DNA of 7,892 bases. Source: W2P13-069 sp963590525 (GTDB lineage: Bacteria > Actinomycetota > Coriobacteriia > Coriobacteriales > QAMH01). Positions 1 through 5,523 of this stretch are shown piece by piece; position 1 is the first letter of the stretch; the number at the start of each line of letters is the position of its first letter. A program made the position numbers and the translations under genes. The notes below the pieces were generated by a model. It searched no databases, was not told the origin of the DNA, and saw only the letters and a list, made by a program, of their open reading frames with translations. The stretch lies in NCBI GenBank assembly GCA_963590525.1, contig CAVAPV010000071.1, positions 1 through 7,892 of the forward strand, read 5' to 3'.

Positions 1-347
1 ACGCGTTCGCGTGATACATCGAGCAGGAAGTTGCGCAGTTTTGCGTCTTCAAAGTCTCGTTTCCACATATGGAAGTTCTCGATTGCCATGAGCTGAACTT
101 TCGAGTAACCACGGTTGGCGCACATCCGCTCGATATAGATCTTGTTTTGCGGCTCGTACTCATCTTCAATTGCCGATGCGATGCCACGCTTGCTATCAAA
201 ATGGTAGGTGATGGTTCCTGGCGGGATATCTGCTGCTTCGCAGATATCGTTATATGTCGTGTTGTTATAGCCGTTTTCGTAGAAGAGTTTTTTGCAAACG
301 CTCACGATAAGGTCGCGTTTCTTTTCTCCTGCACTTCGCTTAACCAT
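1..347 (-). CDS. TetR-family transcriptional regulator, C-terminal part cut by window edge
   Basis: Reading the minus strand from ATG at 347 gives 115 codons with no stop, running off the left edge. The N-terminus is a typical TetR DNA-binding domain: a basic start (MVKRSAGEKKRDLIV), helix 1 to about residue 25 (KKLFYENGYNNTTYNDI), then the helix-turn-helix at about 30-50 (AADIPPGTITYHF) followed by DSKRGIASAIEDEY, the usual TetR 'YHFxSK' junction. The ligand-binding domain starts near residue 65 and is mostly missing, so the inducer cannot be guessed. The start is supported by a ribosome site AAGGCGGTG (351-359) a few bases upstream. The gene is divergent from the nitrilase-type hydrolase, and two matching palindromes lie in the shared intergenic region. 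It therefore probably controls the hydrolase gene and perhaps itself. Family call is firm; target is inferred. Confidence 0.9.
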   Translation of the reverse strand, partial: MVKRSAGEKKRDLIVSVCKKLFYENGYNNTTYNDICEAADIPPGTITYHFDSKRGIASAIEDEYEPQNKIYIERMCANRGYSKVQLMAIENFHMWKRDFEDAKLRNFLLDVSRER

Positions 348-376
348 GTTCACCGCCTTAGATTCTTGTTTTACGC

Positions 377-405
377 ATTGTAGCCCAGTGCTGTGCATAA
401 CCTAA
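377..405 (-). promoter_or_regulatory. Possible promoter of the tetR gene
   Basis: On the minus strand, TACAAT (plus 377-382) is a good -10 match. A weak -35 TTAGGT (plus 400-405) lies 17 bp upstream. Transcription would begin near 370, giving a leader of about 23 nt that contains the ribosome site. The -35 is poor, so this is only a candidate. Confidence 0.35.
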
Positions 406-425
406 ATCTTTATCTCGTAACAAAA

Positions 426-441
426 TTTGAGTATGCTCAAA
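426..441. promoter_or_regulatory. Palindromic operator candidate 1 (probable TetR site)
   Basis: TTTGAG-TATG-CTCAAA is a perfect 6-bp inverted repeat around a 4-bp centre. A second copy of the same design lies at 490-505, 64 bp away centre to centre, close to six helical turns. This copy is just upstream of the -35 of the hydrolase promoter. Assignment to the neighbouring TetR regulator rests on location and symmetry only. Confidence 0.6.
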
Positions 442-447
442 AAATAG

Positions 448-476
448 TTGACTGCACATTAGCGTAGCATTACATT
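448..476 (+). promoter_or_regulatory. Sigma70-type promoter of the hydrolase gene or operon
   Basis: TTGACT (448-453) is separated by exactly 17 bp from TACATT (471-476), matching the consensus at 5 of 6 and 4 of 6 positions. The start site would be near 483, so the second palindrome (490-505) would sit at about +8 to +23, a typical repressor position. The first palindrome lies just upstream of the -35. Confidence 0.65.
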
Positions 477-489
477 GAATCTGTCAAAA

Positions 490-505
490 GTTGAGTAAAC
501 TCAAA
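490..505. promoter_or_regulatory. Palindromic operator candidate 2 (probable TetR site)
   Basis: The sequence GTTGAG-TAAA-CTCAAA contains a perfect 5-bp inverted repeat TTGAG/CTCAA around a 4-bp centre, the same design as the site at 426-441. It falls just downstream of the predicted transcription start of the hydrolase gene, where a bound repressor would block initiation or early elongation. Confidence 0.6.
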
Positions 506-549
506 ATGTAGAGCTGCTCAATTTGAACTCTAAGGAAGGGGAGGAAATC

Positions 550-1455
550 ATGACGGTTCTCGCAAGTGTTGCATTGGATTCACGGCAGGATGTGGTTGGC
601 AACAGGGAGAGGATGAAGAACTATGTTGAGCAGGCAGCTGCCAAGGGTGCGAGCCTCATCTTGTTTCCCGAGCTGGCTCTTGGAGGATTGCCTGAAAACC
701 CGATGTTCATCTTCAACCCGGATGACGCCGCTTATCAGCATGAGGTAGCGGAGCTCGTTCCCGAGGGTCCGAGTACTAAGTACTTTGAGGAGTTGGCTCG
801 AGAGCACAATATGTATATCTGCTGGGGCATGGCCGAGCAAAGCCATGAGCGTGCGGATGTCATCTACAACACGCTCGTCGTAGTCGGGCCGGAGGGTTTT
901 GCCGGCAAGTACCGCAAGGTGCATCAGCCTCTTACCGAGCGCATCATGTTCTATTCCGGCAGCGGCGATTATCCCGTTATCGACACGCCTTTTGGCAAGC
1001 TGGGTTTGATGGTCTGCTTTGACAAGGCGTATCCGGAGGTTTCGAGGATCCTTTGTCTCAAAGGAGCAGAGGTCTTGCTTTGCCCAACAGCTTGGCCGGC
1101 GATCGAGCCCAATGAGGACGATAACGATTTCAAGTGCGGCAATATCTTCTCTTTTGCCCGTGCGGCAGAGAACATGTGCTTTTTCATCGATAGTTGTACT
1201 TCCGGACAATACGAGATGGGACACAGTCGTATCATCGGCCCCTGGCCACAGCAGATTTTGGCGACTACAAGCTTCGAGGAGGGCATCGCGATTACAAGCG
1301 ACATTGATGTCCGCGGTGAGATTCAATCTGCCCGTCTGCGTGCCATGGCCGGTAGCGACCTTCTCAAGGATCGCAAACCCGCTACCTACGGCTTGCTTTC
1401 CAAACCGAACAAATACAACCCCATGTCCGGAGATTTGGGCCAGTTTGAGAACTAG
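550..1455 (+). CDS. Nitrilase-superfamily carbon-nitrogen hydrolase (amidohydrolase)
   Basis: A 301-residue protein of the nitrilase superfamily, enzymes that cleave nitriles, amides or N-carbamoyl groups through a Glu-Lys-Cys triad. The triad is visible in order: Glu41 in LILFPELALGG, Lys123 in GKYRKVHQP and Cys156 in LGLMVCFDKAYPE; Glu130 is the likely second structural glutamate. Length fits a single-domain amidase or N-carbamoylase type. There is no signal peptide, so it is cytoplasmic. The ATG at 550 is preferred over the in-frame TTG at 523 because AGGGGAGG lies 5 bases upstream of it and the TTG has no such site. The gene is divergent from tetR, first in a rightward set with a four-helix membrane protein and an MFS carrier, and its promoter is bracketed by two palindromes. 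The substrate cannot be read from sequence; a small amide of a carboxylic acid is a reasonable guess. Confidence 0.9.
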   Translation: MTVLASVALDSRQDVVGNRERMKNYVEQAAAKGASLILFPELALGGLPENPMFIFNPDDAAYQHEVAELVPEGPSTKYFEELAREHNMYICWGMAEQSHERADVIYNTLVVVGPEGFAGKYRKVHQPLTERIMFYSGSGDYPVIDTPFGKLGLMVCFDKAYPEVSRILCLKGAEVLLCPTAWPAIEPNEDDNDFKCGNIFSFARAAENMCFFIDSCTSGQYEMGHSRIIGPWPQQILATTSFEEGIAITSDIDVRGEIQSARLRAMAGSDLLKDRKPATYGLLSKPNKYNPMSGDLGQFEN

Positions 1456-1475
1456 CCCCATGTAAGAAACGTTAT

Positions 1476-1492
1476 CCGCCTAGATGAGGCGG
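1476..1492 (+). other. Intercistronic hairpin
   Basis: CCGCCT and AGGCGG pair perfectly around a 5-base loop (AGATG) in the 68-bp gap between the hydrolase and the membrane protein. Only TGTTAG follows, with no U-tract, so it is more likely an RNA-processing or stability hairpin (or a weak pause) than a terminator. Confidence 0.4.
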
Positions 1493-1523
1493 TGTTAGAC
1501 AACGCGATTCTAAGGAGTTTCTC

Positions 1524-2033
1524 ATGGTATTCAAGGGCCCCGGCGGCTTTGGTCGCATCGTTAACGCGATCATGAACCTCATCATGTGCGCAATTTTGTC
1601 CGCTTACGTGCTTTACACCGTTCAAAACATCCCCGGCAACGAGGCGCTTCCCATCTTCACGCCGCTTGCGTTTTTTGTCTCATGGGTTGACAGCTTTTGC
1701 GTCGGAATGTTCATAGGCGATTTCGTTCCTGGTCTGGCTTGGGGCAATAAGTTGGCTGATGCCCTGCATGCCAAGGGAAAGATCTCTCGGCATTTCATCT
1801 CTGTTGCTGTTCTTGCGTTTGTGATGATTACCTCCATCAGTTTCGTGTGCACGTGGATTAACAACGTGCAGACTGCTGGCATGGCTGGCGTCATCGCATC
1901 CTGGACGATGGTCTATCCGTTCTTGATCGGTTGCGGCTATGTTGTCGAGCTTATCTCGCTGCCTTTGGCCATGAAGGCGGCAAAGGCAATCAGTGGCTTC
2001 GATCCAGCTGCGGTACCTTCTGCACAAGATTAA
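1524..2033 (+). CDS. Four-helix integral membrane protein of unknown function, possible internal duplication
   Basis: A 169-residue hydrophobic protein. Four membrane segments can be seen at about residues 12-34, 46-68, 91-113 and 121-147, with short polar ends and no signal peptide. Segments 1-2 and 3-4 look like two copies of one hairpin unit. Each unit starts with a helix rich in Met, Ile and Ser and ends with a helix containing a Trp near its start (FVSWVDSF; IASWTMVY), a Gly-rich middle and a positive charge soon after. This resembles two fused DUF2798-type hairpins, but I hold that loosely. The start is set by AAGGAG at 1512-1517, six bases before the ATG. It follows the hydrolase by 68 bp on the same strand and is closed by a strong terminator at 2075-2110. 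It could be a small transporter or an accessory membrane factor; no function is assigned. Confidence 0.8.
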   Translation: MVFKGPGGFGRIVNAIMNLIMCAILSAYVLYTVQNIPGNEALPIFTPLAFFVSWVDSFCVGMFIGDFVPGLAWGNKLADALHAKGKISRHFISVAVLAFVMITSISFVCTWINNVQTAGMAGVIASWTMVYPFLIGCGYVVELISLPLAMKAAKAISGFDPAAVPSAQD

Positions 2034-2074
2034 CGAGTGACAACAAGGCAAGCATTACTGAAAACGACAAGCTG

Positions 2075-2110
2075 CGGGTCGCATTCCTACGGAGTGCGAC
2101 CCGGTTTTTT
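2075..2110 (+). terminator. Strong intrinsic terminator between the membrane-protein gene and the MFS gene
   Basis: The arms at 2075-2087 and 2091-2103 form a 13-bp stem (12 Watson-Crick pairs and one G-U) with a 3-base loop TAC, followed by a run of six T (2105-2110). This is textbook Rho-independent termination. The MFS ribosome site begins right after the T-run and its ATG is 16 bases past it, so the terminator also lies in the leader of that gene. Confidence 0.85.
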
Positions 2111-2125
2111 AAGGATAGGACTGCA

Positions 2126-3373
2126 ATGAATATGGAGAAGAAGGAGGTTGGGGAGCTGAATAGCTCTACAATCCCGGATACGGGCAAGAGACAGCTCGGG
2201 TTTGTCTCCCTGAGTATCATTTTGCTATTAGTTGGTGTAAGCGTCTGCATTGTTCAATATAAGGTTCCGAGCATCCTGGGTCTGATTATGGAACGCTATG
2301 CGATGGGGTCGGATACCGGCGCATGGCTTATGTCGGTGTTCACCATGGTGGGTATCTTTCTCTCTTTGCCCGCAAGCGGCCTGGCCAAACGCATTGGTCC
2401 TAAACGCCTCCTTCTGCTCGCTTGCACTGTTATTTTTGTTGGAAGCGTTCTCGGCGCCTTTGCAGGCTCTGCTCAGGTGATGATCCTCTCGCGCGGTATC
2501 GAGGGCATTGCGTTTGTCTTTGTTACAGTGGCCGGTCCACTTGCGATTGAGCGCTACGTCAATGAAGAACATCAAGGAACCGCTAACGGTATTTGGTCGC
2601 TTTGGATCTGTTTGGGTTCGGTTATTGGTTCAACGGCCTCACCGGTGGTTTACGAGTCGCTGGGCCTTGCGGGGACGTGGCTGTTCTATGGTGGCATCGT
2701 TGTTGCTGCAGCTCTTGTCATGGCGGTCTTTATTCCCAATGACTGCGTTGCGCCTCTCGACGGCGTTGAGCCTGATATCGAGGTACAGCACAAGGTTTAC
2801 CTCAAGGATTATCTGCGTTTTTTCAAACCACAGTCGCTCCTGTTCTTTTTCGCTTACCTCGTATTTAATGTGGAGATTCTTGCTGTCTTAAGCTACACGC
2901 CAACGTTTTTGCAACAGCAGGGGATGGATGCGTCGCTTTCGGGTTTCGCAGCATCGCTGCCGGGACTGCTCGCTGTTGTGTCGTCTTTGGTCTTTGGTAG
3001 GCTGATCGACAAAACCGATAAGACGAAGCCGTTTTATGTTATTGCGCTTTTGACCAGTGCTCCAGCAACGATGTTGATGCTCACGCAATCAGGCCCGCTA
3101 TTGTGGGTTGGAGCTTTCTGCGTTGGTCTCATTGGGTACGGTATCCCTGTGGCGTGCCTGAGTGCGCTGCCGCAGGTAGCAGGGCGCAGGGAGATGATGC
3201 CCGCGGCAATGGGCATCTTCACACTCGTGCAGTGTTTGGGCGAGTTTTTAGGTTCGCTTGTTACACCGATGCTTTTGGGTCCTGCGATGGATCAGTGGAT
3301 GTTTTGCGGAGCCGTGATGCTTGTCCTTGGTTTGATGGGTGCCGCAGCTTTGCTGGTTTGCAGAATTCGATAG
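2126..3373 (+). CDS. Major facilitator superfamily transporter, 12 helices
   Basis: A 415-residue membrane carrier with a polar N-terminal tail of about 23 residues and then a run of hydrophobic helices compatible with the usual 12. MFS signature A lies in the loop between helices 2 and 3 (GLAKRIGPKRL, about 85-95). Helix 4 begins with SRGIEGIAFV (about 122-131), the common Arg-x3-Gly pattern. A second-half loop, FGRLIDKTDKT, repeats motif A in degenerate form. The overall look is of the CynX/NimT-like or general anion and drug carrier group; the substrate is unknown. The ATG at 2126 is chosen because AAGGATAGGA (2111-2120) precedes it; the longer open frame back to 1931 overlaps the previous gene and lacks hydrophobic or family sequence. 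It ends just before a bidirectional terminator shared with the convergent fix operon. A terminator directly upstream raises the question of how it is transcribed. Confidence 0.88.
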   Translation: MNMEKKEVGELNSSTIPDTGKRQLGFVSLSIILLLVGVSVCIVQYKVPSILGLIMERYAMGSDTGAWLMSVFTMVGIFLSLPASGLAKRIGPKRLLLLACTVIFVGSVLGAFAGSAQVMILSRGIEGIAFVFVTVAGPLAIERYVNEEHQGTANGIWSLWICLGSVIGSTASPVVYESLGLAGTWLFYGGIVVAAALVMAVFIPNDCVAPLDGVEPDIEVQHKVYLKDYLRFFKPQSLLFFFAYLVFNVEILAVLSYTPTFLQQQGMDASLSGFAASLPGLLAVVSSLVFGRLIDKTDKTKPFYVIALLTSAPATMLMLTQSGPLLWVGAFCVGLIGYGIPVACLSALPQVAGRREMMPAAMGIFTLVQCLGEFLGSLVTPMLLGPAMDQWMFCGAVMLVLGLMGAAALLVCRIR

Positions 3374-3435
3374 AGAAATCCTCGAAGAGGGTCAAGGCCG
3401 AAGGCAGCTTAGTATCCGTCTCCTTGCAAGAAACA

Positions 3436-3468
3436 GGCGGGCTTATCGGAAATCGCGATAAACCCGCC
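3436..3468. terminator. Bidirectional terminator between convergent operons
   Basis: The arms at 3436-3448 and 3456-3468 pair at 12 of 13 positions around a 7-base loop. TTTGG follows on the plus strand and TGTTTCTT on the minus strand. It lies between the stop of the MFS gene (3373) and the last gene of the leftward operon (3520), so it can end transcripts from both sides. The U-tracts are short, so efficiency may be moderate. Confidence 0.65.
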
Positions 3469-3477
3469 TTTGGTGTG

Positions 3478-3536
3478 CCTCGGCGAAGGAGGGAAAAGAA
3501 CAGTAAGGAAGGGGGCCTGTTACTTTTCCGCCGAGG
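3478..3536 (-). other. Long imperfect stem-loop over the 3' end of the small cysteine-protein gene
   Basis: Three nested complementary blocks pair: 3478-3485 with 3529-3536 (8 bp), 3493-3498 with 3523-3528 (6 bp), and 3499-3503 with 3517-3521 (5 bp). The structure has a 7-base bulge on one side and a single-base bulge on the other. The TAA stop of the small gene (3520-3522) lies inside. There is no U-tract next to it, so it may protect the mRNA end or slow ribosomes rather than terminate. Confidence 0.4.
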
Positions 3537-3723
3537 CTAGAGGAATGTTGGCCTGCTGCTTTCTTTTGGCCGCCAATGCCGCCTTCTTCTTGTTGAGCTC
3601 AATGCCGAATGTGCACCTATTGCAGCCTGTGCAGCGTACGCACAGCTTCCCGTGCGAGTCACGCAGTTGCATAGTGCGCTCAAAGTCTTTGGCGATGACC
3701 TCAAGGCTGTTGCGGCTTTTCAT
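3520..3723 (-). CDS. Small four-cysteine protein, third gene of the fixC-fixX operon
   Basis: A 67-residue protein that I cannot place in a family. Its centre holds four cysteines with even spacing, CVRCTGCNRC (Cys28, 31, 34, 37), a CxxCxxCxxC arrangement able to hold a zinc ion or an iron-sulfur cluster. The N-terminal part is likely helical (SLEVIAKDFERTMQLRD) and the C-terminal third is basic (NKKKAALAAKRKQQ). There is no membrane segment or signal peptide. The ATG at 3723 is favoured over the upstream TTG at 3735 because GGAGG sits 5 bases before it. It starts 18 bp after the fixX stop, so it is almost surely co-transcribed with fixC and fixX, and it ends ahead of the shared terminator. 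A role as extra electron carrier, cluster-delivery factor or assembly partner for FixC/FixX is inference. That it is real is supported by ribosome site, spacing and composition. Confidence 0.75.
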   Translation of the reverse strand: MKSRNSLEVIAKDFERTMQLRDSHGKLCVRCTGCNRCTFGIELNKKKAALAAKRKQQANIPLASAEK

Positions 3724-3741
3724 AGCGGCCTCCAAGCTGGC

Positions 3742-4056
3742 TTAGCCAAAGCGATAGGAGACACCGCAAAACGCAGCCGGCTGATTCCATTTCTTTACGA
3801 TGGTTGCCTCGCAGGCAATGCGGCATGTGCCACATTCCAGACACCCTGCATAATCAAACGCGCGTTCTCCGTTGTCATCCTCACGATAAAGTCCAGCCGG
3901 GCAGACGCGTATGAGCTTGCCAAACTCTGTAGCATCGAGTTCCGACAGGTTCTCGCAGTCGAGCTCGATATGTGCATTTTCCTCATCGACAGCAAACTTG
4001 TCGACAGAGATCAGCTCGTCTACACGGCAGGTAATAGGTTTTAGGGGTTTCATCAT
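3742..4056 (-). CDS. fixX: FixX-like ferredoxin
   Basis: A 104-residue ferredoxin-like protein matching the FixX family, the iron-sulfur partner of FixC. It has the typical N-terminal VDKFAVDEENAHIELD stretch and then VCPAGLYREDDNG (Cys52). Next comes the family signature FDYAGCLECGTCRIAC (Cys72, 75, 78 and 82), and the end is CGVSYRFG, close to the E. coli form FGVEFRYG. Cys52, 72, 75 and 78 are the likely [4Fe-4S] ligands; Cys82 is an additional nearby cysteine. Its ATG overlaps the stop of fixC by four bases (ATGA at 4053-4056), showing translational coupling; GAAGG upstream lies within fixC. Together FixC and FixX resemble a split ETF-quinone oxidoreductase, which carries the flavin and cluster on one chain. 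The electron donor or acceptor is not visible here. Confidence 0.93.
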   Translation of the reverse strand: MMKPLKPITCRVDELISVDKFAVDEENAHIELDCENLSELDATEFGKLIRVCPAGLYREDDNGERAFDYAGCLECGTCRIACEATIVKKWNQPAAFCGVSYRFG

Positions 4057-5369
4057 AGTGCCTTCACCGCTTTCATAACTTCCTTGCCAGTCTTCATGAT
4101 CCCGCGCTTTTTGATGATGGGCATCAGACGCTTCATCAGGTGCGCTTGAGGTTTGCCGTCGACCACGAACAGGCAGTCAAAGATCTCTCCGGCCATCTTG
4201 GGGTAGTCGGTGAACAAGCTCTCCCAACTCTCCATCGTTGCCGGCCATTCTTTGAAGGTGCGCAGATCTTGGGTGACAAAGGAGTTGTCTAAAGCCGCTT
4301 TGTAGGAAGACAGCCCAGCTGCACTCACGTCTTCTTTGTCGATTGCCGCACAGGCGGCTTCTGCTGCAAACTGGCCGGAAGCCGTGGCAAAGTCCAGGCC
4401 ACGCACTTGGTAACCCAGGTTCATGCAGAGATTTGCCGTGTCGCCCGCTATCACGCAGCCGGGATAGACTGTCTCTGGGATGCAGTTGTAGCCGCCCTCG
4501 GCGATCATGTGACCCGAGTGCTCTGACATCTTTGCGTCGCGGATGATGGGAGCTACGCAGGGGTGCTTCTTGAAGTCGTCAAAGGCCTGGTAGATCGTGG
4601 TGTCAGATTCCGAAAGCTCCTTGATGGTTGCCACGAGGCCCAAAGAGATCGAGCTCTTGTTGGTATACAGGAAACCACCGCCCACGTTACCGTGTGTGCA
4701 GTCTCCCACAAACAGCATGGCCGCGCCTTCGCCTTCGGGGCATAGGAAACGATCCTCGATAACCTTGGGGTCAAGTTCGAATACCTCTTTGATGCCAACG
4801 GCCATTTGGTTGTCCTTGGTGCGCGGTACGCCCAGGCAGCGCTCGGCGAGCAGGGCGTTTTGACCTTCGGCAAGTATGACCACATGACTTGTGAAGGTGT
4901 CTTCTCCAGCGCGGATGCCTATGACGGTACCGTTGTCATCTTTGACCAGCTCTTCTACGGGGATTCCAAAGATCAGCTCGGCTCCAGCGGCTTCTGCTTT
5001 ATCGCAAAGCCATTGGTCGAGCGTGGTTGCGAGCACGGAGTACGAATCGCTTTTAGGATCGCGGAGGTTTTCCGAGCTGTGGTCAAAGGTTAAAGCGCTT
5101 TTAGCATCCAGCAGACATATACGCTCGTGGGTGATCTTACGCTCAAAGGGGTTGTCTGCTTCCCAATCAAAGTCCTCGCCCTCGTACTTGGCGATGACTT
5201 TTTTCAAGGCGTGGGCGTAAATGCGCCCGCCGGTCATGTTCTTGGCACCGGGATATTCACCACGGTCTATGAGCAGAGTGTTCTTCCCTTGTTTTGCCGC
5301 GACGTAAGCGGCTACTGCGCCGGCACAGCCAGCGCCCACGACGATGACGTCGAAATCGCGCTCCTCCAT
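4053..5369 (-). CDS. fixC: FixC-like FAD-dependent oxidoreductase (ETF-quinone oxidoreductase family)
   Basis: A 438-residue flavoprotein, close in length to E. coli FixC (about 428). The N-terminus is a dinucleotide-binding fold, DFDVIVVGAGCAGAVAA, with GxGxxG at Gly12-Gly17 and an acidic end of strand 2 (LLIDRG). It is followed by the FixC-type block GAKNMTGGRIYAHALKKVI (about 41-59). The second FAD motif is VIAGDTANLCMNLGYQVRG (about 306-324), as in the ETF-QO/FixC group. No cluster-binding cysteines are present, so FixX must supply the cluster. The ATG at 5369 is chosen over an open frame from 5423 because AAGGAG (5375-5380) lies five bases upstream and the protein then begins directly with the FAD fold. 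It heads a leftward operon with fixX and a small cysteine protein and is divergent from caiB. FixC proteins work with ETF-like FixAB in nitrogen fixation and carnitine reduction; no FixAB is present here. Confidence 0.93.
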   Translation of the reverse strand: MEERDFDVIVVGAGCAGAVAAYVAAKQGKNTLLIDRGEYPGAKNMTGGRIYAHALKKVIAKYEGEDFDWEADNPFERKITHERICLLDAKSALTFDHSSENLRDPKSDSYSVLATTLDQWLCDKAEAAGAELIFGIPVEELVKDDNGTVIGIRAGEDTFTSHVVILAEGQNALLAERCLGVPRTKDNQMAVGIKEVFELDPKVIEDRFLCPEGEGAAMLFVGDCTHGNVGGGFLYTNKSSISLGLVATIKELSESDTTIYQAFDDFKKHPCVAPIIRDAKMSEHSGHMIAEGGYNCIPETVYPGCVIAGDTANLCMNLGYQVRGLDFATASGQFAAEAACAAIDKEDVSAAGLSSYKAALDNSFVTQDLRTFKEWPATMESWESLFTDYPKMAGEIFDCLFVVDGKPQAHLMKRLMPIIKKRGIMKTGKEVMKAVKAL

Positions 5370-5398
5370 ACCATCTCCTTCTCTCAGCTGCAGATACG

Positions 5399-5424
5399 GA
5401 TGCGTTCTTGCAGGGAAACGCATC
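5399..5424 (-). other. Hairpin in the fixC leader
   Basis: GATGCGTT (5399-5406) and AACGCATC (5417-5424) form a perfect 8-bp stem with a 10-base loop, TCCCTGCAAG when read on the transcribed minus strand. If transcription starts near 5428, as the proposed promoter suggests, this would be at the very 5' end of the fixCX message, a common mRNA-stabilising position. It may equally be a protein-binding dyad. Confidence 0.4.
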
Positions 5425-5434
5425 TTTGCCGCGC

Positions 5435-5465
5435 ATTTTGGGACCTAAAAGCGTTTGAGAGTCAA
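5435..5465 (-). promoter_or_regulatory. Candidate fixC promoter
   Basis: On the minus strand TTGACT (plus 5460-5465) is inside the left arm of the inverted repeat. CAAAAT (plus 5435-5440) follows at a 19-bp spacing, matching the -10 consensus at 4 of 6. The spacing is 2 bp longer than the optimum, as seen in promoters activated by MerR-type regulators. The matching arrangement on the other strand supports the idea; the -10 is weak. Confidence 0.4.
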
Positions 5466-5523
5466 CGCCGTTAGTCGAAAAACTTTTTGTGAATTTTTTC
5501 TGGTGAATGGCGTTGACTCTCAA
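5455..5523. repeat. Inverted repeat in the fixC/caiB divergent control region
   Basis: TTGAGAGTCAACGCC (5455-5469) and GGCGTTGACTCTCAA (5509-5523) are perfect inverted copies. Pairing extends inward to 18 bp (5455-5472 with 5506-5523) with one G-T. More distant similarity goes outward, where both flanks carry an ACCT word near the outer end (plus-strand ACCT near 5443, minus-strand ACCT near 5537). The AT-rich centre contains AAAAACTTTTT (5478-5488). Each arm contains TTGACT facing outward, so two similar promoters appear back to back. This is best read as a regulator-binding region controlling caiB and fixC together. Confidence 0.7.

Noticed and set aside
69..383. Plus-strand open frame opposite tetR
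   Set aside because: It is a shadow of the TetR coding region, where the minus strand reads a clear helix-turn-helix protein.
511..521. Third full TetR operator before the hydrolase ribosome site
   Set aside because: GAG-CTG-CTCAA has a 3-bp rather than 4-bp centre and lacks the TT on the left, so at most it is a degenerate half-site.
523..549. TTG start for the hydrolase
   Set aside because: It has no ribosome site of its own, and the nine extra residues come from the purine-rich ribosome site of the ATG at 550.
580..1461. Long minus-strand open frame (293 codons) opposite the hydrolase
   Set aside because: It has no recognisable domain, while the plus strand carries an intact Glu-Lys-Cys nitrilase triad and a strong ribosome site.
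1931..2125. 65-codon N-terminal extension of the MFS gene
   Set aside because: It overlaps the membrane-protein gene out of frame, crosses a strong terminator and lacks a ribosome site; ATG 2126 fits the family start.
5370..5423. 18-residue N-terminal extension of fixC
   Set aside because: It would translate the leader hairpin and the ribosome site; the FAD fold begins directly after ATG 5369.
5455..5523. Inverted repeat as ends of an insertion sequence
   Set aside because: Only 36 bp separate the arms, with no transposase and no target duplication seen; position and embedded TTGACT boxes fit a control region.
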